This document shows, piece by piece, positions 23,591 to 37,756 of a stretch of DNA of 64,000 nucleotides. The notes below the pieces were generated by a model. The model was not told the DNA's origin, ran no database searches, and saw only the letters and a list, made by a program, of their open reading frames with translations. The position numbers were made by a program, and so were the translations under genes. Within the stretch, counting starts at the first letter, position 1; each line of letters opens with the position of its first letter. Origin of the DNA: Neurospora crassa OR74A (taxonomy: Eukaryota; Ascomycota; Sordariomycetes; Sordariales; Sordariaceae); the NCBI RefSeq assembly GCF_000182925.2, contig NC_026503.1, forward strand, positions 4,340,001 to 4,404,000, read 5' to 3'.

Positions 23591-25371
23591 CTAGTCAACG
23601 CCCGCATACAAATCGACAACAATGTTTACGGCCGCCACGAGAATCTCGGCAGCAATAAGGACAATCACTATAAAGTAGTTAGCATGATCCCAGGATGTTG
23701 TTGAGGGTGTATGTGTGCATGGCCGCTTACCGATCCACTCTAGTTTCTCTCCGTGACCGTGAGTTAGCTGGTCCTTGAGAACAGCCAACAGATCGGCAAT
23801 GACATCCATACGCTCTGTCAGCAACTTGACACGCTGGTCCATCTCGAGGTAACTGCGCACGGCCTTGTACAATGGTTCGAGTTGTGGCTCGACCCAGAAC
23901 AGCTCCGGTGTATCGAGGACGGAGCCGTTTAGGTGAATGTTGACACGCAATATGAAGAGCTCTCCAATTTGCATATTGATCTGTTGCCGGCTGAGGTCGA
24001 TCTTGCCCGTCAATGCAATCTGCGTGGGGATGTCCTTGCATGTCTCGATGGTTGAGGCAATGAGTTCTTCAAAAAGAGACGTCTATGTGATAGGGTTAGC
24101 CAGCAGTCTTACGTCAGGCACAAAGTATAGTAAGGTGAGAAACCAACCTTCACACTCTGGGCGAGAGCGTGGGAAATGGCCAGTTTCGTCATGTAGTTGT
24201 TCTTGTCTCGCAAGGTAATGAAGTCGTTGTAGATCCGGGCCTGGTACTCGTGTGTATAGTAAAAGTTGAAGTACTCCGTCTCCGTATCGTCCGGCCCCAA
24301 CTTTTCCAACTCGAACTTTGCAATCTCCTTTAGGAACCGCTGTTCTTGGGCAACCGACATGCCCCATATTACCACCACACCGTACTCAAAGAGGAAGACT
24401 TCCGGAGTGTGGACTTGAATGTCGAAATCAGCCAGCGGGTCATCCGACACAGCGTTCTCGTCGCTGATGACCCCTTGGGCCACCATGTCCTGAACACCTT
24501 CCCTGGAGGTGCTGCCTCCATTGAGATTGAGACTGATCAGGTCCTCTGTACTTTGATAACCACTGCTGTCACCTTGCGTCACCTCGCCGGTGGAATGTCT
24601 GCGAGAATGTATCGGGTCAAAAAGCCCCAGCTGTTGTTGCTCCTGGGCTTCTGCCTCGGCCCGGTTGTTCTCAGCCGCCTGCTTGGGATTGTAGCTATAA
24701 GGAGTGTAGATGCACTCGTCGATCAACTTTGGGTTTGCGCCCCGACTCTTGGATCTGCTCTTGAGGAACCGCATAAGGCCGTCCATCTGGTACCTACTAG
24801 CTGTGCAGTACGCCGTCACTCTGGGCAGCCTGTCGCGATCCGCCTTGCCGAGGCGCGCAGCATCACGACGGGCCGTGGGATCCTTGATACGGGTGTACTG
24901 CGAGTATACGTCGCGACCGGACTCCTCGTCGACGCCATCTTCCTCCAGCTCTGGGTTGGGTAACAGCTTGAGCTTCTGGGCGTTCTTGGTGCTACGTTGG
25001 GGGCCGATCTTGGGCAGGTGAGTGTTGCCAGCAGACGTATAGGGCAGGCCGGAATTGTGGTTGGTTCCGATAGTACCGCCGCTGTTCCGTCGTCGCATCT
25101 TGCCATTCAAGGCCGATAACATGGGGGGGCCGCCGCCGAGACCACCAGTGCTAATGGCGGAGGAACTTGAAGGGGACATTGGCGGATGCGGTAGGCTTGG
25201 ATGCGAGGCGCGGGCCTGACGGTAGGCTGCCTCGGGCTCGATGGTCTTGGTAACGGGATTGGGGTTGAAGGTGACAGTTCGTTGCGGTCTCGTGGGACGG
25301 CTGACGTCGGGCGATGATGGTGTCGTAGTGGGGAGGAGCGGTGTATTCTCTGACGGCGTAGTGTTCTCCAT
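23591..25371 (-). CDS. RMD1/DUF155 family protein
   Basis: Exons on the minus strand are 25371-24148, 24082-23731 and 23667-23591, giving 550 residues; the introns are 65 and 63 nt. The N-terminal half is disordered (Ser/Pro/Thr-rich, MENTTPSENTPLLPTT; the PLLP element is like dileucine vacuole signals). The DUF155 domain covers about residues 225-530: ATAYCTA is replaced by VTAYCTASRYQM, then FLFEYGVVVIWGMS, then the helical part with ISHALAQSVK, SLFEELIAS and LLTERMDVIADLL. The last exon encodes a C-terminal membrane helix (VIVLIAAEILVAAVNIVV). Yeast relatives (Rmd1, Rmd8, Sif2) are linked to sporulation and to mitochondrial or vacuolar membranes; the molecular activity is unclear. Confidence 0.88.
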
Positions 25372-27074
25372 TGTGAATGTCGTCGCAATCGACTAGTTGG
25401 TTGTTGTGGTGGGTGCTGTTTTGTGGTAGACCTGGGTTTTATGCGTCTCGTGTGTTTTTGCTGAATCACCGATGGAGGACTGGTCGCACGAAGGGAACAA
25501 GCAAACTGGAGATATCGACAAGGCCACCTCAAGCGCCAACGTGGATCTCTGGAGAAGCCAAAAACAATGGGTATTTATTCTGTATATCAACACACCACAC
25601 TCAAGCGGGAAAAAATGCGATGCTCGCTGGTTGGGCCAGAAAAGAACAGAAAAAGATCAGAAACACGAATCGTCGGCCGTTGTGGCGGACGGTGATGGAG
25701 GCGTCTGCGGAGTAGTTTTGGTGGTGGTGGTGGTGGTGGTGGTGGTTTTCTGGGTCCGTGTCGGGTCAAGGATGGGCCCAAAGGCAAGATTTGGAGCCGG
25801 CCGAGAAAGAGAGATGCCGTCAGTGACGTCTTGTGGCCGGTGAGATGGTCGTCCGCTTGAAACCCCAAACAGTGGTGTGTGGTCGCGGCTCCGGGGCCGG
25901 CCATTATGCTACAGGGCAGTGGACTGCCGCGCCCGAGACACCTCAGCGACCACTCACAAGACAAATTTGAAATCTTTTGCTGCTCTTTTCAGGCAAGACT
26001 GGCCCCCACCTGGCCAATGCGACAAAGGCTTAAAATGCGGAGAACGGGCGGTACCTCAGATGCTCCCGGTCTAGCCCCAGCCCGCCTCCCCAGCACAATG
26101 GGGAATGCTCCTCCAGCGGGCACCAGCTGCAAGCTTCCCCTGTCGGGCTTTGTTTTGAGGAACATCATCCGTCATCCAATGTTACCCCCCCTCATTATAT
26201 GCGTCGTCAAAAACGGGAATAGCTTCAATTCATTCAACTCATCAAGTCACCACTATAAGGTGCTACAGCCACTCTCAACATCATGATCTTACCGTATTTG
26301 GGATCGCGGGCTCATGATCTCGATGTTGTGGTCATGAGCCTTGAACACAAGCCATTAGGATGAGGAAATGAGTAGAATGTTGGTGGCTTCATTTCATCTG
26401 GACTTGACTTTACGGTGAACGCCATGTCACGATTTGTGGATATTTGTATGTTTACCTTCTTGCTGGGATCCACGACTAAATACACCACAGACAATGATGG
26501 CGATGGCGACGACAACAAACTCCTCCCAGCCCTTGGTTAACATTGCCGTGCTCTATCCCTCTAAACATCACTCTTTCAGAACGTGGAGTTACGTTCAAGC
26601 GGTACCATAAATGGAATCTTCCTCTTTCTTCCTCGCCCTCCTTCTCTGCTTCATGATACTCTTCCCTCACTCCCTTCTTCGCTCTGCATCTTAGGTCATC
26701 CTCTGCTTTTACTCTGGAGATCATTAAAAGACACTCGCACTCCGCGCCAAGAAATCTACCTGTATCTCGATGGATAATTGCTGCTCTTACAGTTTCCTTC
26801 CCAGACATCGTCTTGCGTCCGTATTCTAGTGTCTATGGAGTCGAAAGTGTCCGCAGCCGCTGTTCCAACTACACATTATTAACCTTGACAAGAGTTCAAC
26901 GCCATCTCATATCTGCCACCTTTCAACAACTTGCTCGATCAATGGCCTCCATACACTCACTGCGCCGTTATATGTCAATCAGTTAGAGCTTGCAACGGCC
27001 GTATCGGAGCGATTCAAGTATCCATACAAAGGATACAGACCAGGCGGTGCTCGGAGTTCCACAACACAACCACG
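25372..27074. other. Divergent intergenic spacer (RMD1-family / unknown protein)
   Basis: Two divergent promoters share this spacer. It holds a GTG repeat at 25721-25746 and no recognisable gene; ORFs here are short and lack motifs. Confidence 0.6.
25721..25746. repeat. GTG trinucleotide repeat
   Basis: About eight perfect GTG units in the divergent promoter region. Confidence 0.9.
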
Positions 27075-30000
27075 ATGAACTCGATATTTGGGCCAGCCAA
27101 ATCTTGGTTTACGTCGTTGCCGACATCCACCCAGGCTCTGGATCCAGAACCAGCAGCAAGCAGTTCAAACAGCTCAACACCCGGTCATAGCCACGGTGTG
27201 TACTCAGCCCCATACAGCATTATGTCGACCGAGACAGCTAACAACTTTCCAAGAAACAGCCATTGATACGTCGTCATCATCTCCGAAGAGAACCGAGCCG
27301 GACGATGAAAGTAGTTCAGATGATAACCGTTTCAACACGGCCATCCAGGACCACCTGCGGCAAAATCCTGTTCAAGAAACCCCAAAAGAGGGAACAGTTG
27401 AGGATAAAGTAGAGGAAAAAGAACCGTTTGGGGGAAGGTTTGAGTATGTGCGCGCAGCTCTTGCGAAAGAATCAAAGGGGACAGAAGACAGCGACGATGC
27501 CACGAAGTCACTCCAGGCAAATTTTTCTACATCGTCGACCAAACACGACGCCGAGGCTGGGCCTTCAAAGAGGCCTCTAGTCGTCGAAGATCTTGAGGTC
27601 TTGGGCCGTAGTGGGAGTGTCGACAGTGCGAAGAGACGGAGATTGAGCATCGGACAGCACCGGTACCCCGGATATTATGACCACCTTTTTTCAAAGGACC
27701 AGCGTCAGCGCTTTAAAAGAGAACCCGGCTCATCTCATTACCGGATCAGAGCGCCCCTGAGACCCCTGAGTAAAAACGTGCTTTCTCGAATGAGCCCTTG
27801 CACGAGCCTGGATCACGCGAAGTCAAAGGAGATTGCTAAAAGTATCAGGAACACGCCAACCACAGCAGGCGTTAAGGCGACGGAGAAAGTCCAGCAGATC
27901 AAAGAGAGGGCAAAGGAGACTCAAGCACCCAAACGAACAGAAGAGCAAGTGCTACGAGAATTCACCAAAGCCCCCATTGAAAGCATATTCGGTGGCAAGA
28001 CTACAAGCAATCCAACAAACACCACTGTTCCTTCGAGGAGCCAGCCAACCAAAGATGCACGAAGAACGCAAGGTGGCAAAAATCCGGCATCAAGCCAAAC
28101 AGCAACCCATCAAACAGCTCAAGCAACACAGTCGTCTCGCTCAAAGGAGAAGCCTTCGATATCACGTCTTACGCAAGCGGACGTAGATCAATTCAATTTC
28201 TTCAAGGACAAGGGCCCTCAAACGAAGCATGCAAGGATAGTCAACCATCTCCCCAGCAGTTTCAACGAAGAGCGAACCGGTTATAAGTTCACAGCTCAGC
28301 GCGCCACTAATGATTTCCAACAATCACTAACAGATGGGAGACCAGTTCGGCCTTCGCCAGCCTCAAGACGCAAGAAGTCTACCATTCCATCATCGAGCAA
28401 GAACCCACCGGCACCGACAACCAGCATTCACGCTCGCCCACCAACCCCGCCCCCTCATCACCTCCCAGCTGCTCCTCCTCCAGTTCCAGAACCAGCCCCC
28501 GATGCTGCCATCCCTCCACCCCCTCCACCCAAGAAAGCCGTGCCCGCGCAATCCCTCCTCTCCCCCACCGATGTCATCCTACAATACGTGATCAAACAAA
28601 CGAAAAAACACCCCATCTCCGAGTCCGACTCTGTTCGCCACTACCGATCGAAGGTCGTGTACACCTCCAAAAAGGAGGCCAACGAAACCTGCCGACGACG
28701 GGTGCTGAACCTACTCAAGGAGGACATCCCCTTTCAAGCTGTGGAACAAGGATATGTAGGCGACCACCTGTTCAAAGGAACGATTTTTTACGAGGATGGG
28801 GACGTTCAGTTCTACTATGTGCACGAGGAGGCGGCGATGCTGGGGGACGTACTGGAGAAGAGAGAGTTGTGGGTGGACGAGGAGGGCATGGGGATTTATG
28901 CAAAGAGGATGTGGGCTGTTTGGGCTGTGAGATATTATCCGAGTGAGGAAGAAGAGACGAAGAGTCCGGGAGTGGGGATGGGAAGTGGAAATGGAAGGGT
29001 TGAGGTAGATGAAGGGGTTGAGGTAGTGGATGAAGGGGTTGAGGGGGGTGACGAAGATGATGGTGAAGAGGAGGAAGATTTGTTCGGCTGTGGGGACGTT
29101 GATGGGCAGTTGAATGAAGGGGTCACATCGACGACCAGCGAGGACTTGGTCACTTCAGGATCCCAGACGAACATGAACAATTCCCAGACCGAAAGTCACC
29201 AAACGCAAACGCAAACCGAACTCAAACTCGAGACGCAGCAGGAAATCACGAGCGACGGCCAAGGCCAAAGCCAAAGCATCCAAACACCATCAGACGAACA
29301 GACGCAGCCTACACTTCAGACGCACCAAAGACTTGAGGGCGACTCAGATGCTCAGCCAGAGCTAAAGTCCCAACCCGAATCAGTTACCCAACCACAGCCG
29401 GAGCCACAGGCTCCCTCCGATCCCACACAACAAGCCCAACCTCAACCACCATCGCAATCGCAACCCATCAATCCACCACGCCCGCCCACACCCCCCTTAC
29501 CCTGCTCATTATACTCCCCACCTCCCCCCTCAACCATCTACTCCTCCTCTTCAGAATCCGACTCAGAAGACATCTCCCACACCAGAAGAAGAAGAAGAAG
29601 TCTTCCCAACAACATCCCCCCACCCCCTCCTCCCCTGCCCTCCTCCACCCTCCTCCACCCCGCCACCACTCTCCACGGCACTTTCACAACCCTCCGCCTC
29701 GCCAACCTTGAGGCATTAGAAATCTTCAAAGCCCTAACCAAGCCGAAGCCACCCGCGAGGATGAACGATGTTTCGCACTGGCGGGACGAGGTGGTTCCCG
29801 AGGCGGAGGCGAGGTTCAAGGAATGGACTAACGCAAATGGCCAGGATGATGATGATGATGTTGTTGATAACGGGAAAGACATCAATGAGCAGCAGGGAAA
29901 CAATGAAAATGACGCGGACGATTACTATGGAAATGTGATAGAGAAAACACCATTCAACATAGAATGGGAGCCTGATGCGCACTTGTTCAAGTGGCGGTTT

Positions 30001-30540
30001 AGAAAAGTGCAGGTGTGGGTTCAGGAGTTGAAGCTGAAGGGGCCGAAGGATTTGGGCGGGTTGGAGGTTAGACAGATGCCGTCACGGTCGTCGGAGGTTG
30101 CAGGTCGAAGTACAGGTACAGGTAATGGAAATGCTGGAGGAGTTGGACCGGTACCGGCATCGACATCGATATCGGAGGCGGCAAGGCCAAGGCCAAAGGC
30201 AAGGGGGGCTGGAACGGTAAAGGTGAACGCTTCAACTGCAACTGCAACTACTTCCCTTCGCACCGCCGCCCCTAGAACGGATGATGGTGATGATGATGAT
30301 GATGAGCTCGCCAACCAACACACATACTACAGAAATGCCCGGGAAGAATTAGCAGCAGCCAAGGCCAAAGCGAAGGGAAAGAAGCGTCGAAGGCCAACAA
30401 GAGAGGAGAAAGGAAAATGTAAAGCCATTGATGTTGATCCTGTTGTTCGTGGGCAAGGCAATGGGAAGCTGGCGATGCAGGAGGGGGAGGACGATGAGTG
30501 GGGAGGAATTGAGGAGGGTGACTTGAGTGAGGAGGAGTAA
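27075..30540 (+). CDS. Unrecognised 1135-residue low-complexity protein
   Basis: I do not recognise the family. Two exons, 27075-27195 and 27254-30540, are joined at a GTGTGT donor and a CAACTTTCCAAG acceptor with a GCTAAC branch site. The start ATG opens MNSIFGPAKSWFTSLP. Most of the chain is disordered: Ser/Thr/Lys-rich to about 430, Pro-rich (PPPPPP) near 460, Gln/Thr/Ser-rich 690-820, and acidic runs. Two segments look folded. Residues about 490-600 have YRSKVVYTSKKEA, RRRVLNLLKEDIP, GTIFYEDGDVQFYYVHEE and AVWAVRYYPSEE. A second lies near 850-990 with MNDVSHWRDEVVPEAEARF and NIEWEPDAHLFKWRFRKVQVWV. The C-terminus has basic KAKGKKRRRPTREEKGK, which could be a nuclear signal. A nuclear scaffold or chromatin role is only a guess. 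Confidence 0.75.
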
Positions 30541-31998
30541 GCAGATAGCGGTTGGGACTTAGATATGCATGGCTTAATCTTTGAGATAACAAGCTTATGA
30601 CTACCCACTGGCAGAAGTTTCATAGTGGAGAATTGTATGTTGATTCTATAAGCGTTGAGGAGGTATGAGCGCGTTCGTACGATACTTTCTGGGTTTTCGG
30701 TAGAGGTAACGACTGTGGTGACCAAATGTATAGATAGGTAGAGGGTTTACTTGTAACCCGATGGAGATCCAGTTGGCGAAGTTCACTTTCTTGGCCCTTC
30801 TTTGCAAACCAGGTGAGGGTTTGAAATTTACAGTTACAGGTCTTCGGTCCGAAGCTTACAGATGTCTCGAAGTCGGCGAAGGGTTTCAACGTTCAGTGAA
30901 CGCAACAAGTTGCACATTATATCCGTGGCAAGACAACAACGGCGAATCCCAAAGGCTTTGCAAGGCAGTGAAAGGGCAGTGGAATGGATACAAGACGACC
31001 AACAAGAAGAGTATTAATCCCGTCATAAACATGTAGTAAGGAGACTTCACACGCTTATGTCTAGTTTGTTGATACTGCCTGAACACGATCTCTCACCTTA
31101 ACTCTACTCACCCACACGTCAACGTCAAAGACGAAGCTTCACAGGCATGACACGACACGAGTCACTCCAAGCACGCATCTCAACGGTAGCATAGCAAATT
31201 CATGGTATTCCGATCTACCTATCCATTCCTTTTCCAGCAAATCCACAAGCTCATTCATGCACTGTATCCGGCCATCCGCCTCACCCACCATCCATCCATC
31301 CATCTTGATCCGTTTATCCTTATTTTATTTCTCCCTATTTGCACCAGAACCAGCCAACAACACCGTAACTCCTCATCAGCCAGCCGACCAATCCCCAATT
31401 TAGCAATGACCTCGCCTGCTGTCTAGCTTTTGACACGCATGAAAAGAAAGGAAGGAAATTAAAACAAGCAAGAAAAAGCAAGATACAATGCTGTAATGCT
31501 ATATATCCTACAGGTCGAGCGCAAATGGGCACTCCTCGAAGTTCCTCCTCCGCCTCGCTTATCATCATATGAGCAGATACCTATGGGTATCTTCATGTTC
31601 ATCCAGCCAATGGTAGTCATCCCTTTCTTCTCGTTCCCTCGTCATTTTATGATGTGATAGACTTGAGCGTCCTTGTTGCCACCTCGATCGATTGTCGTCA
31701 AGTTGACCATCACTGATTGAAACCGGAAGATATAGTCTCCTTTCCGTTCCCACTCTCAGGGGGTTTATCCAGGCAATGGCCTGTCAGCAACGCTGTGATC
31801 AGGCGTCAAGTCCTGTCTTCGTTCTTCCACCATCCACCACGGCTCGGCACTCGGCATGCGCGAGCTGCGAAGCTGCGTATGGGGATAGTCGTACATGACT
31901 TGTTCATACCCACTGCTCATCAACGACTTGAGCAGGTATACCGACAGACTCAGTTCCTTGAACAGCAGATGGCTGTTCAGGGGAAGCCTTTCAGGCCC
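30541..31998. other. Convergent intergenic spacer
   Basis: 3' flanks of the unknown protein gene (+) and MOT1 (-). No supported gene was seen. Confidence 0.65.
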
Positions 31999-34900
31999 TC
32001 ACTGCATAGTCTTCAGGAAGCCGTCGAGATCGAAGCTTTCCTCGTACTGTGAATTATCCCACAGCTCCCCGAGGCCTTCGAGCCAAGCCGCTTTCTTGCC
32101 AGGTTGCCTGACATCGCCCGTCTCGATATCCACCATGTCCTCCTCCCTGCCCTCGAGGTTGTCCTTGTTCTTGCCCTCCGTTATGAGGTTTGGTCCGGCA
32201 TCACCAAGGTTGAACAGATCAAGAATCTGATCCGTATCCATGGTCGCAAGTCCTGCATTCTGCTGGTTCACTACCGTACTGGCGACGTCGATCTTGAAAC
32301 GTTGAAGACTGAGAATCTTCTCCTCAAGTGTTCCGCGGGTGATCAAGCGGTAAACGTTGACCACCTTCTTCTGACCGATACGATGGGCGCGGTCCATGGC
32401 CTGCAGATCCTTCTGCGGGTTCCAATCGTGCTCAACAAAGATAACAGTATCTGCACCAGTCAGGTTGAGACCAAGACCACCGACGCTCGTGGTGAGCAGC
32501 AACACATCGTATGATGGGTCACTGTTGAACTTGTTGACAATGTCCTGACGGCGGGTAGGGTCGACGGATCCGTCAAGACGAAGGTGAGATACCGAGGGAA
32601 GCATAGTCTTGAGGACGGTATTCTGAACCATATCCAACATTTCCTTCATCTGGCAGAAGATGAGTGCACGATGAGGCTTAATGGGCGTGTAGAGCGGATC
32701 GGACGATTCTTGACCTTCAACACCGATACCGCAGTCGACAAGCAAGTCTCGGAGTGCCGTGAGTTTGGGGGCATGGACCGGATCCTCGAGGCTCGTGTTT
32801 CGTTTGGCCAGGAATTTCTGTGTATCATCGTACTGCTTGTGACCGGGCTTCATGACGAGCGCAGGAGAGTTGCAAAGCTTGCGCATGTACTGCAGAGCTT
32901 GGAAAATATGGGCCTTGGCTTCCTTGTCATCACGGCCCGCCTCCTCGGTGATCTTCTTCGCCTCCCTCTTGGTGAAGTCCTCAAAAAGTTTGCGTTGAAG
33001 GTCGCTGAGGTCGCAATAGTAGTTCTGCAAAATCTTGGGTGGCAAGTCGTTAAGAACTTCCTCCTTGAGACGTCGCAAAAGGAAGGGCAGGACCTGCTTA
33101 TGCAGCGCCTCAATAGCCAGAGCGCCTGCTTCTTGTTCCTTCGAGGACGCCTTGCTATATCGACTGTTGGCAATGGGCTTCGCGAATCTGTCAAGGAACA
33201 CCTTTTCTGCACCCAAGAAGCCGGGCATGAGGAAGTCAAACAAAGACCATAATTCTAGCACATTGTTCTGGATCGGTGTACCGGTGAGGATAAGACGGTG
33301 GTTGCTGGCCAGTTGCTTGACGGCGATGGTGATCTTTGCTTTGGGGTTCTTGATCAAGTGTCCCTCATCAAGCACCACGTAGTTCCAACTGTATTTCTTG
33401 ATGACATCGATGTCATTACGGCACACATCATAGGAGGTGATGACAATGTCGGTCTTGTCCAGAGTGTCTTTCATAGCCTTTCGCTCAGCAGGTGGACCAA
33501 CGTAGGTCGTAACGCTGAGGAATGGAGCGTAGTTCTTGATCTCCTGCTGCCAATGTCCTGAAAGGGTGGGCGGGCAGACGATCAAAGACGGCAACCTTCT
33601 GACATCTGGCGCACCGGTCTTGGCAAACTCTTCAGCACGCTGATGATGGTCACTGGCGACAATGCAAATTGTCTGAAGCGTCTTGCCGAGGCCCATGTCG
33701 TCGCAGAGAATACCATGGAGGTGATATTTGTTGAGGAAATGGAGCCAGTTGACACCTTCCTGCTGGTAAGAACGCAGTTCTGCCTTGATGGCTACAGGAA
33801 TCTGGAACGGCTCGACCTTCTTCGGGTCAAGCAGCTGCTGAATGAACGTTCGTTCACGGTCTCGGCCACGCAAGAGCTCCTCTGAAAGACCGGGAGGATC
33901 AGGAATTCCAGCCTCAAGAGGTACGAGCTTGACAAGAGTAGCGAATGATGTGGTCGCAATAAGACGGATGTTGTCATCGGAATCGCTCATACGACCAAGG
34001 ACAGGCACGATCAGGAAAATCACATAGGGCAGGATGGCGTCTCCCATGACTGCAATCAAATGATAGATAACCTCAATGGCGCCCTGGCGGAAGTTGAGAT
34101 CGACAGGGTTGTTGATTGAGGGCAGAACCTTTTCCACAAGTGCGGTCATACCATCGACAGTGATGACGGAGCAGATGGTGGCCATACACTTGGCAGCCAT
34201 GTATCGGAAGACCGAAAGCTGGGACTGGAGAGCCTTGATGACAAAGGGCACTTGTTGCATGACGAATGAGTGAAGTGCGGTGTGGAGTGTTGGGGTCATG
34301 GTGCGAATGATGGACAGGGCATCCACAATCTCTTGACCAAACGTGCTCGAAGGATCTCTGGCCTCTGCTGGGAGTTCACCCGAGAAGGCTCTGACCAAAG
34401 GCTCCTCCATGAAGGTGCGGAGACTAGGCACCCGGCTCAAAAGCTCAGGTCCGTATGTCTGCGACAGCACCTCCAGAGCCTGCTTGGCACCGCGCCGAGT
34501 AATGTGAGCTTTCTTTGCTTCGAGCGCGTATTTAATTGGATCCTCGTGCTCGGCTCTGTCCTCCTCTTTGGACATGGAAAGAATAACGTTTGTCTTGTGA
34601 GCGTGCTGAGGGAACTCGGGGGTTTCCGCAGTTTCCACGCAAGTATACTTGACCAAGTTGGCAACAATCTTGTCACCAGGGCCGCGGCGGCCAGACTCGG
34701 TGAAGAGCTGTACCAGACGCGCGACGCTGGTAGCCGAGCGACCTTGAAGCAGATTGTTCTCCTCACCCTTGACGCTATCCATGATAGCCTTGATGAGTGG
34801 GCTGGGTTTCTTGGGTAGCACCTCCATGGATACCAAGGCGCATGCTGCTGCAGCACGGATCCGAGTATCGCGAGCTTCCTTTGCCGCCTTGGCCTCCTCA

Positions 34901-37756
34901 ATAGCAGTAACGACGAGATCGCGGGCATCATTGAGGTCCTTGACAGCAATCAGCCGCTGGCCAGGAGCCATGATCTTTTTGAGCCTCTCAAAATCTTCGT
35001 TGACAACCTTCTCAGCGTTCGCAATAGAGAAAGCGCCGGGACCAGCTTCGGGCTCGCCCTGTACCACGACAGCAAGAGTGGGCAACTTGCTCTGCGAAAC
35101 CTTGCCATGATCTCGGCAAAGGTTAAGCAGCTGTTGCGATTGTGACCGTACTCGCTGCACATAGGTAACCAAGTCTCGGTAGTGGGATGGCCGTTCTTGC
35201 TCAATAATTGCGAGCAAGGGTTGGACGAAACGAGTTGATGCCTGACTGGAGGCGCTGTTCTTGGCGTACTCGTCAATGACAATGCTGGCAGTAAGCTGAG
35301 TTGAAGAGTATGCGGATGAGAGGGCCGGGATGATACTGGCATCGTAGGCTTCAACGGTTGATGGTGGGACCAGGGCCATGACTAAGCCCATGGCCTTGGC
35401 TGCCGAGACGCGGGAGCGGATCAGAACATCCATGCCAACGAGGTCGACATCTCCCTGCATCATGTGGCCATCGACATCGTGAGTATGGGAAGTTGGAGGA
35501 GGCTCGTCGACCTTGGTCGATTTTCTCCTCCGTTTGACAGTCCTGTCCGCGCCTTCGGGTGGCGATGACCTCCTGTTACCACCCGCGACAAGCCCTGGCA
35601 TGGAATAGGTTCCGCCAGAAGGCTTCTGGAACAAGCTCGCATTCATGGGAATGGGGTTTCTAGACACACCGATAGGATGGAGCGTCAGCTGCATGAGCGT
35701 GTCCACATGTGGTCCAAACTCATCAGCGAGTATCGCAGGGTTGTTGTTAGCAAGTGTACGGACGAGGGCTGCCCAAAGATCGACAGATGCATTCAGTGTT
35801 TCCTGATCCCTCTCGACAAGGATGTTTTGGAAGATTAAACGCAGAATCCTACCGCCAAGCCATCCTTGCGTTGTGTCGCCTCCGAGCTTGGCGAAGGTCA
35901 TCAAAGCCTTGAGGACAGCAAGCCTGACAGAGGTAATGGTATGACGAAGGAAGGGGTAAAGCCTCGGGACAAGGAGTGTAAACGACCGCTCCTCATCGTG
36001 CGACGCCGAGTGCTTCATGGTTTCCAAGACTTCTGGGAAACTGCAAAGAGTCGCCAAGAGGTCCATGATCTTGCCTGTGGACGCACTGAGATCGTCGCCA
36101 AGGTTAGAGAGACTTTCCCAAACGATGTTGATGAGATCAGGAAGGGCATCCGAGCGCATCTTAACAAACTCCTTGGCCATGGGTATCAGGGTCGCCGCGC
36201 TGACCGAGCGAACATCGTCGTCCTGGTTGGCCAATCCTTCCATGACAGCAAGAATAACGCCATCAATCATGGCGGTATCCTGCAGGAGCAGGTCCTTCCT
36301 CACAGCAACAACATAACGAAGGCCAATCATGCCGCCGTGGCAAATGGCCCACTCATGGTGGTTGAGCTGAAGATCTTTCTGCATCACCATGCGGAACAGC
36401 AGTTCGTAAATAGCATGGACCGTTGCCGGAGGGCAATGACGAAGGACGGATCCAAGTGTCTGGCCGACGGTCTCACGAATAGGTGCCACAGAGGTATCAG
36501 AACTATAATCTGTGAACCTGTCAAGCATCAAAACGCAGCATAGGCGACAAGCGAGGTCATCCAGCCACTTCCGATTGAGCTCGTTGTTCTCTGATCGAGA
36601 CTTGGCCATCAATCTTCCCGCGCCAGCGCCATGGACCCTGATGACCTCGCGCAAGCCCATGGCAGCGCCATGACGAGTTTCCCACTGAGGATCAAACAGG
36701 TCGACCTTGAGGAAATCGCAGAGACGTTCGTATGGCCATTCAACCCCTTCCAAGTTGTCGTCGGCCTCAATCTCGGACTTGATGGGGATAATGGGCCCCT
36801 TGTATTCGCTGACAACCTTAGTGTCCTCTTCAATATCAGCGGGCCTATCGAGGCTGAAATAGTCATTCATCTTGCCGCCCTTGGAGTCGGCATCCACCAT
36901 CGGCGTGTCATCAAAGCCCTCCGAGCCGGCGGTTGTGTTTCGGCGCAAGGAGAGGTCACCGAAGCCGCTCTTGCCCTGAGCAGCCTTCTGAGCCTCCTTC
37001 TTCCGCTTTCGCTTGAGAACATTGAGCTGTCGTGCACTAAGCCCGGCCGTCTCACCGTTCTGAGTTTGGGCGGAACCGACACTGTCATGACGGCCGAAGC
37101 CATTAGCTGCAGCTGGATCGAGAGGGGTCGCAGGGCTGAGGATGGCGTCGTTAATGACGGGTATTTCTTCATCCTTAAACTCACGTCCAAGGAGACCCAG
37201 ACGGCCGTTGAGCGTTCTTTTCTGATGGTTCAGCCGACTCTGTGGATCGAGAGCTGCAAGGCCCCAATCGCTTTTGTCGCCAATTCTGAGCAAGGACCTT
37301 CCGTACTTGAGAATGTTGATAACGTCCAGAGTCATAAGACTGAACTGCTCCTCCTCACTAAGAGAGAGCTTTGGGGGGCCCTCTTCTTTCTTGATGAAGC
37401 TATTGCTATCTTCATCTTTCATCGCCGCGTCGGGTTCCTCGTCCGCATTGGGATCATACTGCGGTGCATTTTCGATGATTTTGCCTATAGCCTTGGCAGC
37501 AGTTGATCTGGTTTCCCAGTCTTTGTGGCGCAAGTAGGGGACAACCCGAGAGAGTAGATTGAAAAGCTCATCGGGGTGTTCCTTTTGCCATGTGGCGAGC
37601 TGATCTACGGCAGCATCCCGAATCAGGCGAGTACTGCCCGTCTCGATAAGCCTACACGTGGAAATTGTTAGTCAAGTGTCCAGGAAAGAAAAAAAACACA
37701 AATCTCCAGAAAGTACAGAGTACTTACGTGACAAGGCGATCTAGCCGAGACGCCAT
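31999..37756 (-). CDS. mot1: MOT1/BTAF1, TATA-binding-protein-removing Snf2 ATPase
   Basis: Exons on the minus strand are 37756-37728 and 37651-31999, giving 1893 residues, close to yeast Mot1 (about 1867). The tiny first exon (29 nt) encodes MASRLDRLV; intron 1 has GTAAGT, CTAAC and CACGTGTAG. The protein is a Swi2/Snf2 ATPase that uses ATP to strip TBP from DNA, acting in the nucleus on RNA polymerase II promoters. HEAT repeats fill the N-terminal two thirds, with an insert of low complexity after about residue 700 (RTVKRRRKSTK). The helicase motifs are GLGKTLQT (about residue 1330), the DEGH box (VLDEGHLIKNP, about 1438), LTGTPIQNN, LLTTSVGGLGLNLTGAD and QAMDRAHRIGQ. Almost the whole protein is one exon of 5653 nt. 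Confidence 0.98.

Noticed and set aside
36631-37506. 291-codon ORF antisense to MOT1
   Set aside because: Shadow of the MOT1 coding frame; no independent start context, intron or domain.
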